Shown: positions 55,601-59,885, counted from the stretch's first letter. The stretch is DNA of 64,000 nucleotides from Rhabdophis nuchalis (GCA_039707465.1 CM077644.1:101541875-101605874); one strand, 5' to 3'. The notes: a model not told the origin generated them from the letters alone. Program-made: numbers and translations.

Positions 55601-57814
55601 TGTGAAGTTATTATTGGTAAGCCTTTTTTTAAGAATAGTTTTATAGCTTTAATATATAAAAAAGAGGGAAAACTTTCAAAAAACAAAAGACAGAAACAGT
55701 GAAAATGAAATAACACAAACATATTATAGGGAAAGCCATTCTGCCTATCTTTTGAATACAGATAATTCTTGCGATATGACCATAATTGAACCTGCCCATT
55801 ATGGTCACATGACATGGAACTTGTCACCTAATGATCTCCCCATCTTTGCTCTCCCTAATGAAATGTTAAATCAATGTGTGGATCATTAAGCAGAATGCAG
55901 AGTGCCTCCTGGATAGGTGGATGGGGCCTTGGAGGCACAGGTCATCTTGCTCTGGTGCCCCCGAGGCCTTCCCCCCTCCCAAGATGCCCAAGGCTCCACT
56001 TCCCGTGGCACTTAGCAACACAGCTACATTTAAGGTTGTTTGCAGCATTCCACAGTCACATGACTGTTTTGCAAATGGTTTGCCCCAAACCAGCATTTTG
56101 GGTTTTCAGCAAAACAGTGCCCATAACAAACAATGACTTTGCACTTAGGACAGCTGTGTTTGCTTAATAATCATGGCATTCGCATATGATTGCTGCTTTT
56201 GCTTAACAGCCACCACAAAAAACCAAAATCTTACGATTTGTGACCATACTCTTTTTATTTGTATACTTTACAATCTTCCCATTTTTCTGCTAAGGTAAAT
56301 TCTAGAAAGGTCTAAAGCAGCGACCTCCAACCTTTTGGGCACCAGGGACCAGTTCTGTGGAGAGAGGTTTTTCTGTAGACTGGAGGGAGAGTGGTTTCAT
56401 GTGATGCCTGCATCCCATGGATGAGGCTTTGCTTGCTTGCACAGATCAGTTTCTGGCATGCTGAGGACTGGTGCTGGTCCACAGACCTAGGGTTGGGGAC
56501 CCCTTTTCTTAAGGGGTGAGTAGGACAAGGCTGGTTTATCTTGCTTTTCTTTATCTCTCTCCTCTTCTCTTTTGTATGGTTGCTGTACTGTTCCACCTGC
56601 CAGCTTTTTCTTTGCAATTTACAAATAGCAATAGCATTTAGACTTACATACTGCTCCAATTTAGGTCCATGAGGACCTAGATTGTTGGGAGCGAATGGTG
56701 AATCTTTAAACTGCTCTTTACATCCCTCTCTAAGCAGTGTACAGAGTACCATTTGCCCCCAACAATCTAGGTCCTCATTTTACCGACCTCGGAAAGATGG
56801 AAGGTTGAGTCAACCATGAGCCAGTCAGGATTGAACTCTTGGTAATGAGCACAGTTAGCCTGTAATACTGCATTCTAATCACTGCACCACCAATGGTAGA
56901 AGCATCTTAAAGAAAATGGGGAAAGAAATAAACTAGGAAAATCAGGTATACCATGCTGGAGTTTAGGAACAATGGTGCAGAGAAGCCAATTGCATGTCTA
57001 ACCAGTCTGCCAGTTTTTCTGAACATCTAAATCCTTACTTTTCCTGTTCACATTTAACTGCTGCAGTTACAAATGTTTGCCTTATTTCTGCATTCCTGAT
57101 CTGGACTACATATGTTTCAGCTCCACATTTAGATCACATTTTCCAGTCTTGTCTGAGGATTTTCAAACTTTTTTCGGGATCCTGAAAATTAGTTGAAAGA
57201 AAAGTCCATAGAATCCTGGTTGGAGTGGAAAAATGATAAATTGTCACAGTTGCAAATTTTTGATTGTTGCTTGATAAACTTGACACTTTACTTTAAAAAT
57301 CAAGTTTGATCTAGTGGTTAAGACATCCAGAAGACTCTTGAGTTCTAGTCCTGTCTTTGGCATGAATGCTGCTTGGTGACTTTGGGCCAATCACTCTCTT
57401 TCAGTTCAACCTATGTCACAGGGTTGTTGTTGTGAGGAAAATAGTAGTAGCAGTATTAGGTAAATTTGTTGCCTTGAATTATTTATAAGTACATACTTAC
57501 AGTTTTAAGTCTAATAAAGTGACAATATAAACATCTATTTAAAAAATTGCTATGAATGCCCCTACAATTGCTTTGTCCTTACTCTCTAATAGAACTATAT
57601 CAAGTTTTTCATGTTTCGTTTTTCTTCCGTACATTAGAAAAATCCTAATCTAGTCTGCTATCAGTGATGAATGTGGTAAATTAATGTTCATGAATGTGTT
57701 TTTTTTTTTTAACCAGGATCCACTCACACTGTGACACCTAAAAGACTTCTGGATGATGTAAAAGCACTTACTGTAACAAAACCAAAGGATAGTGTGTATT
57801 TGAAGGATGAGTAG
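12478..57814 (+). CDS. STXBP3: Syntaxin-binding protein 3 (Munc18c), 19 coding exons, 598 aa
   Basis: STXBP3 is a Sec1/Munc18 (SM) protein. It binds syntaxin-4-type t-SNAREs at the plasma membrane and gates vesicle fusion, for example GLUT4 vesicles and platelet or mast-cell granules. Joining 12478-12535, 16439-16488, 20925-21006, 26869-26945, 28086-28164, 29107-29207, 30984-31132, 42332-42422, 43109-43233, 46985-47089, 47543-47600, 48562-48627, 50933-51013, 52282-52420, 53257-53363, 54496-54591, 55297-55382, 55468-55616 and 57717-57814 gives 1,797 nt with no internal stop. The family hallmark [23 protein letters not shown] falls at residues 240-263. By recall, human STXBP3 is about 592 residues. 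The extra residues fall at the N-terminus and in exon 10. The exon 15-16 junction is the most diverged part. Introns are GT-AG except intron 9 (GC-AG). Confidence 0.95.
12536..16438 (+). other. STXBP3: STXBP3 intron 1
   Basis: About 3.9 kb of mostly unique AT-rich sequence. It has a short CA repeat at 13146-13170, an (ATAA)n run at 15502-15547 and no recognised transposon longer than a fragment. Bases 14787-14809 are repeated exactly inside the L2 copy of intron 3. Confidence 0.6.
15502..15547. repeat. (ATAA)n microsatellite
   Basis: About eleven ATAA units with one slip. No LINE 3' end is visible directly beside it. Confidence 0.9.
16439..16488 (+). CDS. STXBP3: STXBP3 exon 2
   Basis: Residues 20-36 ([17 protein letters not shown]), domain 1. 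The acceptor tttcttttag and donor gtaaga are strong. The exon ends in phase 0. This segment lies in the N-terminal lobe that contacts syntaxin in SM proteins. Confidence 0.95.
17536..17908. mobile_element. Mariner-like element, degenerate
   Basis: The ends are taggtagttcttattgagg and, at the right, ttaagtgagaactatctgta, which are inverted repeats of each other. Internal words such as gtcacctgaattcacac resemble the other 'ctcgacttac' elements. It is non-coding. Confidence 0.6.
17951..18588. mobile_element. Foldback-rich hAT element, 638 bp
   Basis: The ends are cagtgatagcaaacc and ggtttgccatcacag, with 8-bp duplications gactagat (17943-17950) and gagtagat (18589-18596). The interior holds long inverted arms built on ggagggcaaaaacggcccta and its complement, so it can fold back. 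It is related to 26311-26773. Confidence 0.85.
18631..19257. mobile_element. Mariner-like element, degenerate
   Basis: The left end is tacaagtaatctttgacttt and the right end ttgtaaatggaaagctatctgta. Motifs shared with the other family members include cagtcatttaatgacc and ccaattgtggttgtaaa. It is non-autonomous. Confidence 0.5.
20112..20427. mobile_element. 'gagtataagacgc' DNA transposon, 316 bp
   Basis: The ends are ctgtatttttcagagtataa on the left and, reverse-complemented on the right, ccgcatttttggagtataag. The interior, with gccttatggaggcttatag and a G-run, is shared with 49445-50513 and 61328-61751. The flanks are ta and ca, so one side of a TA duplication is mutated. The superfamily is uncertain. 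Confidence 0.7.
20925..21006 (+). CDS. STXBP3: STXBP3 exon 3
   Basis: Residues 37-64 ([20 protein letters not shown] then LLAEGIT). The acceptor is tttatgaag, with a moderate pyrimidine tract upstream, and the donor is gtaagt. The exon ends after one base of a codon. Confidence 0.95.
22563..25431. mobile_element. hAT element carrying an L1 insertion
   Basis: The ends are cagtgcttctcaa and ttgagaagcactg, with exact 8-bp duplications ccctaggg at 22555-22562 and 25432-25439. Removing 22563-25439 restores the L2 sequence around cgacccctaggggagagcc. About 250 bp at the left and 90 bp at the right are hAT. The middle is an L1. Confidence 0.9.
22817..25350 (+). pseudogene. L1 ORF2 (reverse transcriptase), 5'-truncated, two stops
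   Basis: One frame runs from about 22830 to 25184 and is broken only by tga at 23778-23780 and taa at 24702-24704. RT blocks are visible: [49 protein letters not shown] and the catalytic [10 protein letters not shown] Cys/His knuckle [18 protein letters not shown] lies near the C-terminus. The endonuclease is missing. An A/AAT-rich tail covers 25300-25348. The few stops suggest a fairly recent insertion. Confidence 0.85.
26311..26773. mobile_element. Non-autonomous hAT element, 463 bp
   Basis: The ends are cagtgatggtgaaac and ggtttgccatcacag, with exact 8-bp duplications ccttagtt at 26303-26310 and 26774-26781. The interior is similar to 17951-18588. It ends about 95 bp upstream of STXBP3 exon 4. 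Confidence 0.9.
26869..26945 (+). CDS. STXBP3: STXBP3 exon 4
   Basis: Residues 64-89 ([19 protein letters not shown] then ITPTTK), domain 1 strand and helix. The acceptor is ttttgcag and the donor gttagt. It ends in phase 0. Confidence 0.95.
27098..27293. mobile_element. Non-autonomous hAT element, 196 bp
   Basis: The ends are caggggtctcaaactcaatt and gcgagattgagacctctg, with exact 8-bp duplications ttctagtc at 27090-27097 and 27294-27301. It carries the gggggccgc and gcgggccgc words typical of this hAT family. Confidence 0.9.
27770..27894. mobile_element. Palindromic hAT MITE, 125 bp
   Basis: Same family as 5145-5284. The arms begin caggggtctcc and end ggagacccctg, with exact 8-bp duplications atgtagag at 27762-27769 and 27895-27902. 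Confidence 0.92.
28086..28164 (+). CDS. STXBP3: STXBP3 exon 5
   Basis: Residues 90-116 ([20 protein letters not shown] then YVYFTD). The acceptor is catgattcag and the donor gtaagt. The YVYFTD strand is conserved among Munc18 proteins. Confidence 0.95.
28617..28905 (+). mobile_element. Mariner-like element, left part
   Basis: It starts ctacaggtagcccttcactt, followed by aggaccacaatagagtc, the recurrent left end of the family. Internal catgatcatgtgaccacagt and ctggttgccaagtaccc match other copies. The right end has decayed. Confidence 0.6.
29107..29207 (+). CDS. STXBP3: STXBP3 exon 6
   Basis: Residues 116-149, including [20 protein letters not shown] and INFIPYESQ, the end of domain 1. The acceptor is ccattttag and the donor gtaaag. 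Confidence 0.95.
29658..29745 (-). mobile_element. L2 LINE 3' terminus, very short copy
   Basis: An (AAT)n tail is followed on the plus strand by tttatttataacccgctctc and ccaaagggactcgaggcggg, which is the last ~70 bp of L2 on the minus strand. Confidence 0.75.
30360..30790 (+). mobile_element. Old L2/CR1-like LINE fragment
   Basis: Conceptual translation with several breaks gives [17 protein letters not shown] and later HLCDLSADV-like and [14 protein letters not shown] pieces, corresponding to the L2 segment between RT and the 3' end. It is far more diverged than the other L2 copies here and so is an older insertion. It lies in intron 6. Confidence 0.5.
30984..31132 (+). CDS. STXBP3: STXBP3 exon 7
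   Basis: Residues 150-199: [16 protein letters not shown], a variable loop, then [17 protein letters not shown], domain 2. The donor is gtaagt. It is followed by the largest intron (11.2 kb), filled with L2 copies. Confidence 0.95.
31448..31615 (-). mobile_element. L2 LINE 3' end fragment
   Basis: The minus-strand 3' UTR carries the ctgtacaccgccctgagtcc box and an AAAT-type tail toward 31448. It is 5'-truncated and is the first of a series of L2 pieces in intron 7. Confidence 0.75.
31636..32205 (-). mobile_element. L2 LINE 3' portion
   Basis: An (ATAA)n tail at 31636-31668, the L2 3' UTR, then C-terminal coding sequence ([32 protein letters not shown]) with small gaps. It joins directly to another L2 at about 32206. 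Confidence 0.8.
32206..34045 (-). pseudogene. L2 LINE reverse transcriptase, truncated and frameshifted
   Basis: Two frames, 32790-33719 ([58 protein letters not shown]) and 32206-32772 (C-terminal region ending [12 protein letters not shown]), belong to one copy broken by a frameshift near 32780. The endonuclease is absent, so the copy is 5'-truncated near 34045. [13 protein letters not shown] has Gly where most copies have Ala. Confidence 0.85.
34187..34340 (+). mobile_element. Mariner-like element fragment
   Basis: It begins tttactggtagttcgcaagt and includes aaagttatgaatgaacaaag and gatcacatgataaaaattca, diverged matches to the 'ctcgacttac' family. It abuts the (AAT)n tail of the next L2. 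Confidence 0.5.
34344..34428. repeat. (AAT)n microsatellite, about 28 units
   Basis: A perfect AAT/ATA run forming the tail of the minus-strand L2 3' end. Confidence 0.95.
34344..34570 (-). mobile_element. L2 LINE 3' end with long (ATT)n tail
   Basis: About 85 bp of uninterrupted AAT repeat (34344-34428) is followed by the L2 3' end (tataccgcctcctctcc, ccaaagggactcgg). On the element strand this is an L2 3' terminus with an expanded (ATT)n tail. Confidence 0.8.
34777..38028 (-). CDS. L2-clade LINE polyprotein: endonuclease and reverse transcriptase, 1083 aa
   Basis: This uninterrupted frame would nick target DNA and copy the element RNA at the nick. Residues 1-147 are Arg/Gly/Glu-rich with no known fold; the true start could be internal. 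The AP-type endonuclease spans about 148-360: [38 protein letters not shown] and the SDH block (WSDHSLL, His near 354). The RT spans about 610-880: [53 protein letters not shown] (Phe 718), [13 protein letters not shown] and the catalytic [10 protein letters not shown] (Tyr 802). The C-terminus ends [13 protein letters not shown] see no stop or frameshift and all catalytic motifs are present. Activity is inference. Confidence 0.85.
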   Translation of the reverse strand: MYSRRDLLGLRESPLSQAWPSCLSRAHLEDGLIIPERWAKRRLRGFLGRFLMRVLGGSREEEGGYVQLEREGQANRRRREAEESVRGGETQVVPAEGISIQKVVGRGRSEGRQVPSSRLGTRSRWLQTVRCHNPRRLGGQGIQSQGLRLMFCNARSIVNKAPLIHDLVSEGEPDLAGIAETWLGHEGGLPLVEMCPPGYRAFHQPRALGRGGGVAVIIKEDLEPRETIVPQTTGCESLCMKWGLGRQLGLLVVYLAPRYVAAALPELLEVIATVAVETPRLLVMGDFNLPSVGESSVAAREFMASMTAMDLTQLIQGPTHEGGHTPDLIFVSGQWKSDLGIGDIVITPLSWSDHSLLRLDFPTATPLRGEAEPEPSIWFRPRRLMDPDGFQTALGPLPVPLTRAPMENLVVAWNTATTGALDRVAPLRPLLRRRVAPAPWFTEELRGMKRHKRCLERRWRSTRSESDRTQVRAQLRTYIVALRVAKRHHCATLIASAENRPAALFRVTHSLLQQRVREAPLQGRAEEFVTFLQEKIAQIQNELAPIDGPVGCRETDLVWEEFDSVTSEDMDRLRGRLRATTCLLDPCPSWLVLASWEVTRGWLQEVVNASLSEGSLPASLKEAMMRPLLKKPSLDPALLNNYRPVSNLPFLAKVVESVVAQQFPRHLEEVDYLDPRQSGFRPGHSTEMALVALVDDLWRARDGGCSSILVLLDLSAAFDTIDHGILLHRLGGLGVGGTVLRWFSSYLSGRSQFVLTGEQRSTSRPLTCGVPQGSVLSPLLFNTYMKPLGEIIRGFGVEYHLYADDTQLYISTPNHPNNAVAVMCQCLEAVRIWMGSNGLRLNPTKTEWLWFLAARFNQLTPSLAIGGKHLAPVDGARNLGVLLDARLSMEDQVTAVARRAFYQVRLVCQLRPLLDRDALRTVTHALVTSRLDYCNSLYMGLPLRCTRRLQMVQNAAAQAILGTSRFAHITPLLRELHWLPVVFRVRFKVLVIIFKALHGSGPSYLRDRILPHTSSRPIRSHREGLLRVPSTRLCQRATPRGRALSVAGPALWNDLPPDIRTTTDFRSFRLKLKTHLFRLAGLG
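38806..38942. repeat. Two ~46-bp direct repeats in the L2 5' region
   Basis: The unit tctcgccgcccgtgatga..cccggcttgcggcctgcctc occurs at 38806-38852 and again at 38897-38942, with a few substitutions and a one-base gap. It resembles the monomer structure of some LINE promoters. Confidence 0.75.
38945..39010 (-). mobile_element. Short L2 3' piece beside the L2 5' region
   Basis: The minus strand reads TTGGCCGGCCTAGGTTAGTC, followed by TAATAGGGTTTTAGGG, matching the C-terminal codons and early 3' UTR of L2. It directly precedes the 5' region of the intact element. Confidence 0.55.
39130..41516 (+). pseudogene. L2 LINE, 5'-truncated, one frame break
   Basis: Frame 39214-40896 (560 codons) begins after the endonuclease. 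It carries the linker ([17 protein letters not shown]), RT blocks [46 protein letters not shown] and [10 protein letters not shown] (codons from 40477). A small deletion near 40840 shifts the frame. The C-terminal part continues at 40941-41318 and ends [12 protein letters not shown]. The 3' UTR, gtgcgccgccctgggtcc box and AAAT tail end near 41516. GVPPG has Pro where the intact copy has Gln, a likely lethal change. Confidence 0.88.
41520..42112. mobile_element. DNA-transposon-derived segment with mariner-like right end
   Basis: The segment ends attgtgttcataagtcaagg-actacctgta, the inverted right end of the 'caggtagtcct' family, at 42090-42112. The 41,520-41,990 part is unassigned sequence that may be the interior of the same element. 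It lies 220 bp upstream of exon 8. Confidence 0.45.
42332..42422 (+). CDS. STXBP3: STXBP3 exon 8
   Basis: Residues 199-229 ([20 protein letters not shown] then [10 protein letters not shown]). The acceptor is ttcttttcag and the donor gtaagg. The phase-2 junction with exon 7 makes an Asn codon. Confidence 0.95.
42498..43082 (+). repeat. STXBP3: 71-bp direct duplication in STXBP3 intron 8
   Basis: Bases 42498-42568 and 43012-43082 match at 69 of 71 positions, with differences only at ctattg/ctatta and ggggt/ggagt. The second copy ends 26 bp before exon 9 and so lies where the branch point is expected. Confidence 0.95.
43109..43233 (+). CDS. STXBP3: STXBP3 exon 9
   Basis: Residues 230-271, carrying the SM signature: [20 protein letters not shown] then [15 protein letters not shown]. 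The usual DRGFDPV is DRGFDSV here (codon tct at 43154-43156). The reading frame requires the exon to end at 43233 with the donor gcaagt, a GC donor. A GT four bases further on would put a stop at the start of exon 10. Confidence 0.93.
43350..43900 (-). mobile_element. Rex1-like LINE 3' fragment
   Basis: Minus-strand translation gives [40 protein letters not shown] and AQRIIG, then a stop and [18 protein letters not shown]. This is the region after RT in Rex1/Babar-type LINEs (ILT-CI--WYGNCTA-DRKALQ). It is a degenerate copy in intron 9. Confidence 0.6.
44030..44830 (+). mobile_element. Tc1-like transposase relic, heavily decayed
   Basis: The stretch tttggaatggctaagtcaga-gttctggtcttaactctgttg aligns by eye with the EWPSQSPDLNPIE region of Tc1 transposases. 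Upstream, gggcagatgagatag resembles the WTDE block, and gcatggcaatgggaatatcg-tggtttgaggctgttttgc the GSIMVWGCF block. Many stops break the frame. Confidence 0.5.
45442..45763 (+). repeat. 57-bp direct repeat pair in intron 9
   Basis: 45442-45498 and 45707-45763 align without gaps at about 86-88% by eye; both contain tgtattttaatttattt. This is an older local duplication than the one in intron 8. Confidence 0.8.
45764..46984 (+). other. STXBP3: Rest of STXBP3 intron 9
   Basis: AT-rich sequence with no recognised element or exon. The frame at 46302-46541 is hydrophobic, unspliced and unsupported. Confidence 0.4.
46985..47089 (+). CDS. STXBP3: STXBP3 exon 10
   Basis: Residues 271-306 ([20 protein letters not shown] then [15 protein letters not shown]), domain 3a. 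The loop EAASGKE is about three residues longer than the human loop as I recall it. The acceptor is aaacatag and the donor gtaagt. Confidence 0.95.
47543..47600 (+). CDS. STXBP3: STXBP3 exon 11
   Basis: Residues 306-325 ([19 protein letters not shown]), part of the domain 3a helical region. The acceptor is actttcag and the donor gtaagg. Confidence 0.95.
47640..47990 (-). mobile_element. L1 ORF2 fragment (RT region)
   Basis: The minus strand reads [14 protein letters not shown] and [20 protein letters not shown] followed by [12 protein letters not shown], the RT palm of L1. Here the catalytic YxDD reads FADN. It is short and both ends are truncated. It lies in intron 11. Confidence 0.65.
48021..48450 (-). 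mobile_element. tRNA-derived SINE, split by an L2 3' end
   Basis: The plus strand shows the SINE tail caatagcaatagcacttaga, then ttgcccccaacaatctgag-tcctcattttaccc, a B-box complement (gggatttgaactgcc) and the tRNA-like head ctaaccggtgcg. The head is separated from the body by an L2 fragment at 48232-48430. Pol III boxes face the minus strand. Confidence 0.8.
48232..48430 (+). mobile_element. L2 LINE 3' end inserted in the SINE
   Basis: About 200 bp of L2 3' UTR (gtgcaccgccctgagtccc, gggcggtatacaaatt) with an AATAAA tail. The flanks are cactct and actctaacc, so a 4-5 bp duplication of (a)ctct is visible. Confidence 0.8.
48562..48627 (+). CDS. STXBP3: STXBP3 exon 12
   Basis: Residues 326-347 ([20 protein letters not shown] then TK), domain 3a. 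The acceptor is ctccccag and the donor gtaaga. Both boundaries are in phase 0. Confidence 0.95.
48628..49442 (+). other. STXBP3: Left part of STXBP3 intron 12
   Basis: AT-rich, no recognised element. Confidence 0.4.
49445..50513. mobile_element. 'cggagtataagacgcacc' DNA transposon with GGTA/GA repeats
   Basis: The inverted ends are ccatagttttcggagtataa and, from the right, ccatatttttcggaatataa. TA flanks both ends (49443-49444, 50514-50515). The left half carries about 400 bp of GTAG/GATA/GA repeats (49523-49920). The right half shares gccttatggaggcttatag and the G-run with the copies at 20.1 and 61.3 kb. No transposase is present. Confidence 0.8.
49523..49920. repeat. Compound (GTAG)n/(GA)n microsatellite
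   Basis: Alternating gtag, gata and ga tracts, including an uninterrupted GA run of about 68 bases at 49580-49649. It is internal to the transposon at 49445-50513. Confidence 0.95.
50933..51013 (+). CDS. STXBP3: STXBP3 exon 13
   Basis: Residues 348-374 ([20 protein letters not shown] then KLCKVEQ). The acceptor is ttttttgcag and the donor gtatgt. Confidence 0.95.
51104..51508 (-). mobile_element. Candidate solo LTR
   Basis: On the minus strand the segment starts TGTCAGGACTGACATCC and contains AATAAAG about 50 bp from its other end (plus-strand tttatt at 51153-51158). It ends near ...AACTGACCA, the arrangement of a retroviral-type LTR (TG...CA with a poly(A) signal). No internal genes and no clear target duplication are visible, so the call is tentative. 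Confidence 0.35.
51515..52281 (+). other. STXBP3: Right part of STXBP3 intron 13
   Basis: Unique AT-rich sequence. The frame at 51523-51780 (minus) has no support. Confidence 0.4.
52282..52420 (+). CDS. STXBP3: STXBP3 exon 14
   Basis: Residues 375-421 ([45 protein letters not shown]). This is one of the most conserved SM segments. The donor is gtaagg. Confidence 0.95.
52421..53256 (+). other. STXBP3: STXBP3 intron 14
   Basis: No recognised repeat. The 3' end lacks a pyrimidine tract before the exon 15 acceptor. Confidence 0.5.
53257..53363 (+). CDS. STXBP3: STXBP3 exon 15
   Basis: Residues 421-456 ([20 protein letters not shown] then [15 protein letters not shown]). The acceptor, atttatcaaaaag, has almost no pyrimidine tract, yet frame and homology fix the boundary. 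The donor is gtaagg. Confidence 0.9.
53930..54378 (+). mobile_element. L2 LINE 3' fragment
   Basis: It starts in the C-terminal coding part (gagaccgcctcctgcccc) and encodes pieces of [16 protein letters not shown]. The 3' UTR follows with gtgcgccgccctgggtcc and ends in an (AAAT)n tail. It is 5'-truncated and lies in intron 15. Confidence 0.85.
54496..54591 (+). CDS. STXBP3: STXBP3 exon 16
   Basis: Residues 457-488: a basic, Ser/Arg-rich linker [17 protein letters not shown], then [15 protein letters not shown]. The linker is the variable loop of domain 3b. The acceptor is gactttttag and the donor gtaaat. Confidence 0.93.
54592..55296 (+). other. STXBP3: STXBP3 intron 16
   Basis: AT-rich, with short CA repeats at 54740 and 54900. 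No element recognised. Confidence 0.45.
55297..55382 (+). CDS. STXBP3: STXBP3 exon 17
   Basis: Residues 489-517 ([20 protein letters not shown] then PWNGSGAV). The acceptor is gttttttag and the donor gttagg. The following intron is only 85 bp. Confidence 0.95.
55468..55616 (+). CDS. STXBP3: STXBP3 exon 18
   Basis: Residues 517-567 ([49 protein letters not shown]). [11 protein letters not shown] is a hallmark of the C-terminal SM fold. The acceptor is ctttacag and the donor gtaagc. Confidence 0.95.
55755..56250 (+). mobile_element. Mariner-like element
   Basis: The left end is tacagataattcttgcgata followed by tgaccataattgaacctgcc. Internal gcattccacagtcacatgac and ttgcaaatggtttgcccc. The right end is near aaatcttacgatttgtgacc. 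It matches the 'ctcgacttac' family and lies in intron 18. Confidence 0.55.
56318..56505. mobile_element. Non-autonomous hAT element, 188 bp
   Basis: The ends are cagcgacctccaacc and ggttggggacccctt. The 8-bp flanks gtctaaag (56310-56317) and ttcttaag (56506-56513) agree at six positions. The interior (gggcaccagggaccagttct) is typical of this hAT family. Confidence 0.75.
56624..56893 (-). mobile_element. tRNA-derived SINE with internal inverted duplication
   Basis: Same family as 48021-48450: tail caatagcatttagacttac at 56630, head ctaatcactgcaccacc at 56874. It carries an extra segment (56655-56712) that includes an inverted copy (56669-56699) of its own internal part (56748-56778), giving a 31-bp hairpin with two mismatches. 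Confidence 0.8.
57305..57500 (+). mobile_element. Second type of tRNA-derived SINE
   Basis: The A-box-like head gatctagtggttaagacatc is followed by a B-box-like gagttctagtcctg, gtgactttgggccaatcact, cagggttgttgttgtgagg and a 3' region gttgccttgaattatttata. This layout is typical of squamate tRNA SINEs (possibly the Sauria type; not verified). It lies in intron 18. Confidence 0.7.
57717..57814 (+). CDS. STXBP3: STXBP3 exon 19, terminal coding exon
   Basis: Residues 567-598 ([20 protein letters not shown] then [11 protein letters not shown]) and the stop tag at 57812-57814. The acceptor is preceded by a T-rich tract (57700-57712) and aaccag. Confidence 0.95.
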
Positions 57815-58560
57815 AAAAAGTGAAACGTTCACTTCTGCTTAACTTAACAGATGAAAAGAATCATGCTATAGATATGGATGTAATCTAGCTGGACATAAGC
57901 ATTTTAAAGACCCCTGGTTTCACTGGAAGAAAACAGTTTAACCGTTTTTGCAACTTCTTTTTGAAATCAGTGGGTATTTAAGAGCACTCAGTTTGAACTG
58001 GGCTGTATTCTGTGTACATATTTTACAAATAAGTATTATTTAGAATTGTTTTTTATCATTTGAGATTGCTGCTTTTCATTGTGGGGAATGGGAAGATGGT
58101 CAAAATGAAGTGCATGCAACAGCTTGTGTTTTATAGTGTGTTTGCGTTATACAGTAACTGACCTTTTGTTGTGAAATATTCACTGTAGGGAATGTTCATC
58201 ACTACAACTTGGAAAACATGTTTGTATATATGCTAATAATTTCAATAATGTGTACACTTTCTATCATGGAAACATGTTTGTTTCTAAATGTGTGGTTACA
58301 AAATGTTATTAAATTAAACTATGGAAGAAACTTAAAAAATAAATGTGTAACACAATTCCACAATTAACAGATGTAGAGCTACAAAATTCTATGCAACTTC
58401 AATTTCATTGAAAACAGTTTGCAGTAAACTACAGATAAAAAGTTAACTTCTTTTCTGAGACACTTGATATAAATTATAAAATATATGTGTCTGGGATTGC
58501 ATGGATCTTTTATGGTATTTGGATAAAATTCAGGTATGCAATAAACACTTTACCATAATT
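57815..58560 (+). other. STXBP3: STXBP3 3' UTR
   Basis: The UTR runs from the stop to the likely cleavage site. An early aataaa lies at 58338-58343. A second aataaa at 58540-58545 is followed by a GT-rich element (gaatgtgttgtcttatgttt) at about 58574-58594, which suits the main poly(A) site near 58,560. Confidence 0.65.
58540..58545 (+). terminator. STXBP3: Distal STXBP3 poly(A) signal
   Basis: Canonical aataaa with a downstream GT-rich element. The proximal aataaa at 58338 could also be used. Confidence 0.6.
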
Positions 58561-59105
58561 AAAGAACATTGGAGAATGTGTTGTCTTATGTTTCTAGGGA
58601 ATCTTTAAAGATTGCAGTACAGACCAGTTAGTCATTTCCCTCCCTCTTCTTTCTTTGGAAAACTGCCTCACTGGAGTCTTTCAAACAGCATTCAGTATTG
58701 ATTGGAGCAGGAGAAGCAGAAAGGGAAGAGTTATGGCATACAGGGGTAATTGGGAGTTTAAAGATGTTCAAAATGGTACAAATTGGATTAGAACAAAAAA
58801 AACATGATTGCTTATTTAAATGACCCTATCCTTCACTAGCACATACATTTCGGAAATACAGTTCCTAATTTGTTACCAGAATCATTGGGTAATTTATTAA
58901 TTTAAAGCCCATGTTTGATGGCATTATGGTTTATTAATAATAGAATGCTATTTTGGCTGTTCACTGCTACTTGTTTGGATCCTCGTCCTTCCTGGCTTGC
59001 ACAGGAAGTTAGTGGGATGGTGCTGAGGTGAATGAATAAAATACCTCTGAAACATGGCAAGTGCATTTAAGAGGTAAATATGAGTAGCACTATTGACTAT
59101 CTCCA
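58561..59105. other. Intergenic between STXBP3 and the CR1 fragment
   Basis: No gene or repeat recognised. Confidence 0.4.
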
Positions 59106-59110
59106 TTTAT

Positions 59111-59885
59111 GAGTACAGTACAATAGCAGAGTTGGAAGGGACCTTGGAGGTCATCTAGTCCAACTCCCTGCCTAGGCAGGAAACCCTATACCATTTCAGA
59201 CAAATGGCTATCCAACATCTTCTTGAAGACTTGCAGTGTTGGGGCATTCATAACTTCTGGAGACAAGCTGTTGCACTGATTAATTGTCCTAACTGTCAGG
59301 AAATTTCTCCTCAGTTCTAAGTTGCTTCTCTCCTTGATTAGTTTCCACCCATTGCTTCTTGTTCTGCCCTCAGGTGCTTTGGAGAATAGTTTGACTCCCT
59401 CTTCTTTGTGGCAACACCTGAGATATTGGAACACTGCTATCATGTCTCCCCTAATCCTTTTTATTAAACTAGACATACCCAGTTCCTGCAACCGTTCTTC
59501 ATATGTTTTAGTCTCCAGCCCCCTAATCATCTTTGTTGCTCTTCTCTGCACTCTTTCTAGAGTCTCCACATCTTTTCTACATCGTGGTGACCAAAACTGA
59601 ATGCAGTATTCCAAGTGTGGCCTTACCAAGGCATTATAAAGTGGTATTAACACTTCTCGTGATCTTGATTCTATCCCTCTGTTTATGCAGCCTAGAACTG
59701 TGTTGGCTTTTTTGGCAGCTGCTGCACACTGCTGGCTCATATTTAAATGGTTGTCTACTAGGATTCCAAGATCCCTTTCACAGTTACTACTATTGAGCAA
59801 GGTACCACCTATACTGTACCTGTGCATTTCATTTTGGTTGCCTAAATGTAGAACCTTACTCTTCGCCATTGAATTGTAGATATGT
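59111..59885 (-). pseudogene. CR1 LINE ORF2 C-terminal part and 3' UTR
   Basis: Frame 59186-59899 encodes the CR1 region after RT: SKVLHLGNQNEMHRYSIGGT, RDLGILVDNHLNMSQQCAAA, YNALVRPHLEYCIQFWSPRC and RRNFLTVRTINQCNSLSPEV. It ends LDSHLSEMV. The 3' UTR follows with GGACTAGATGACCTCCAAGG (minus strand). The RT catalytic part is absent, so it is a 5'-truncated, non-functional copy with an open C-terminal frame. Confidence 0.88.
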
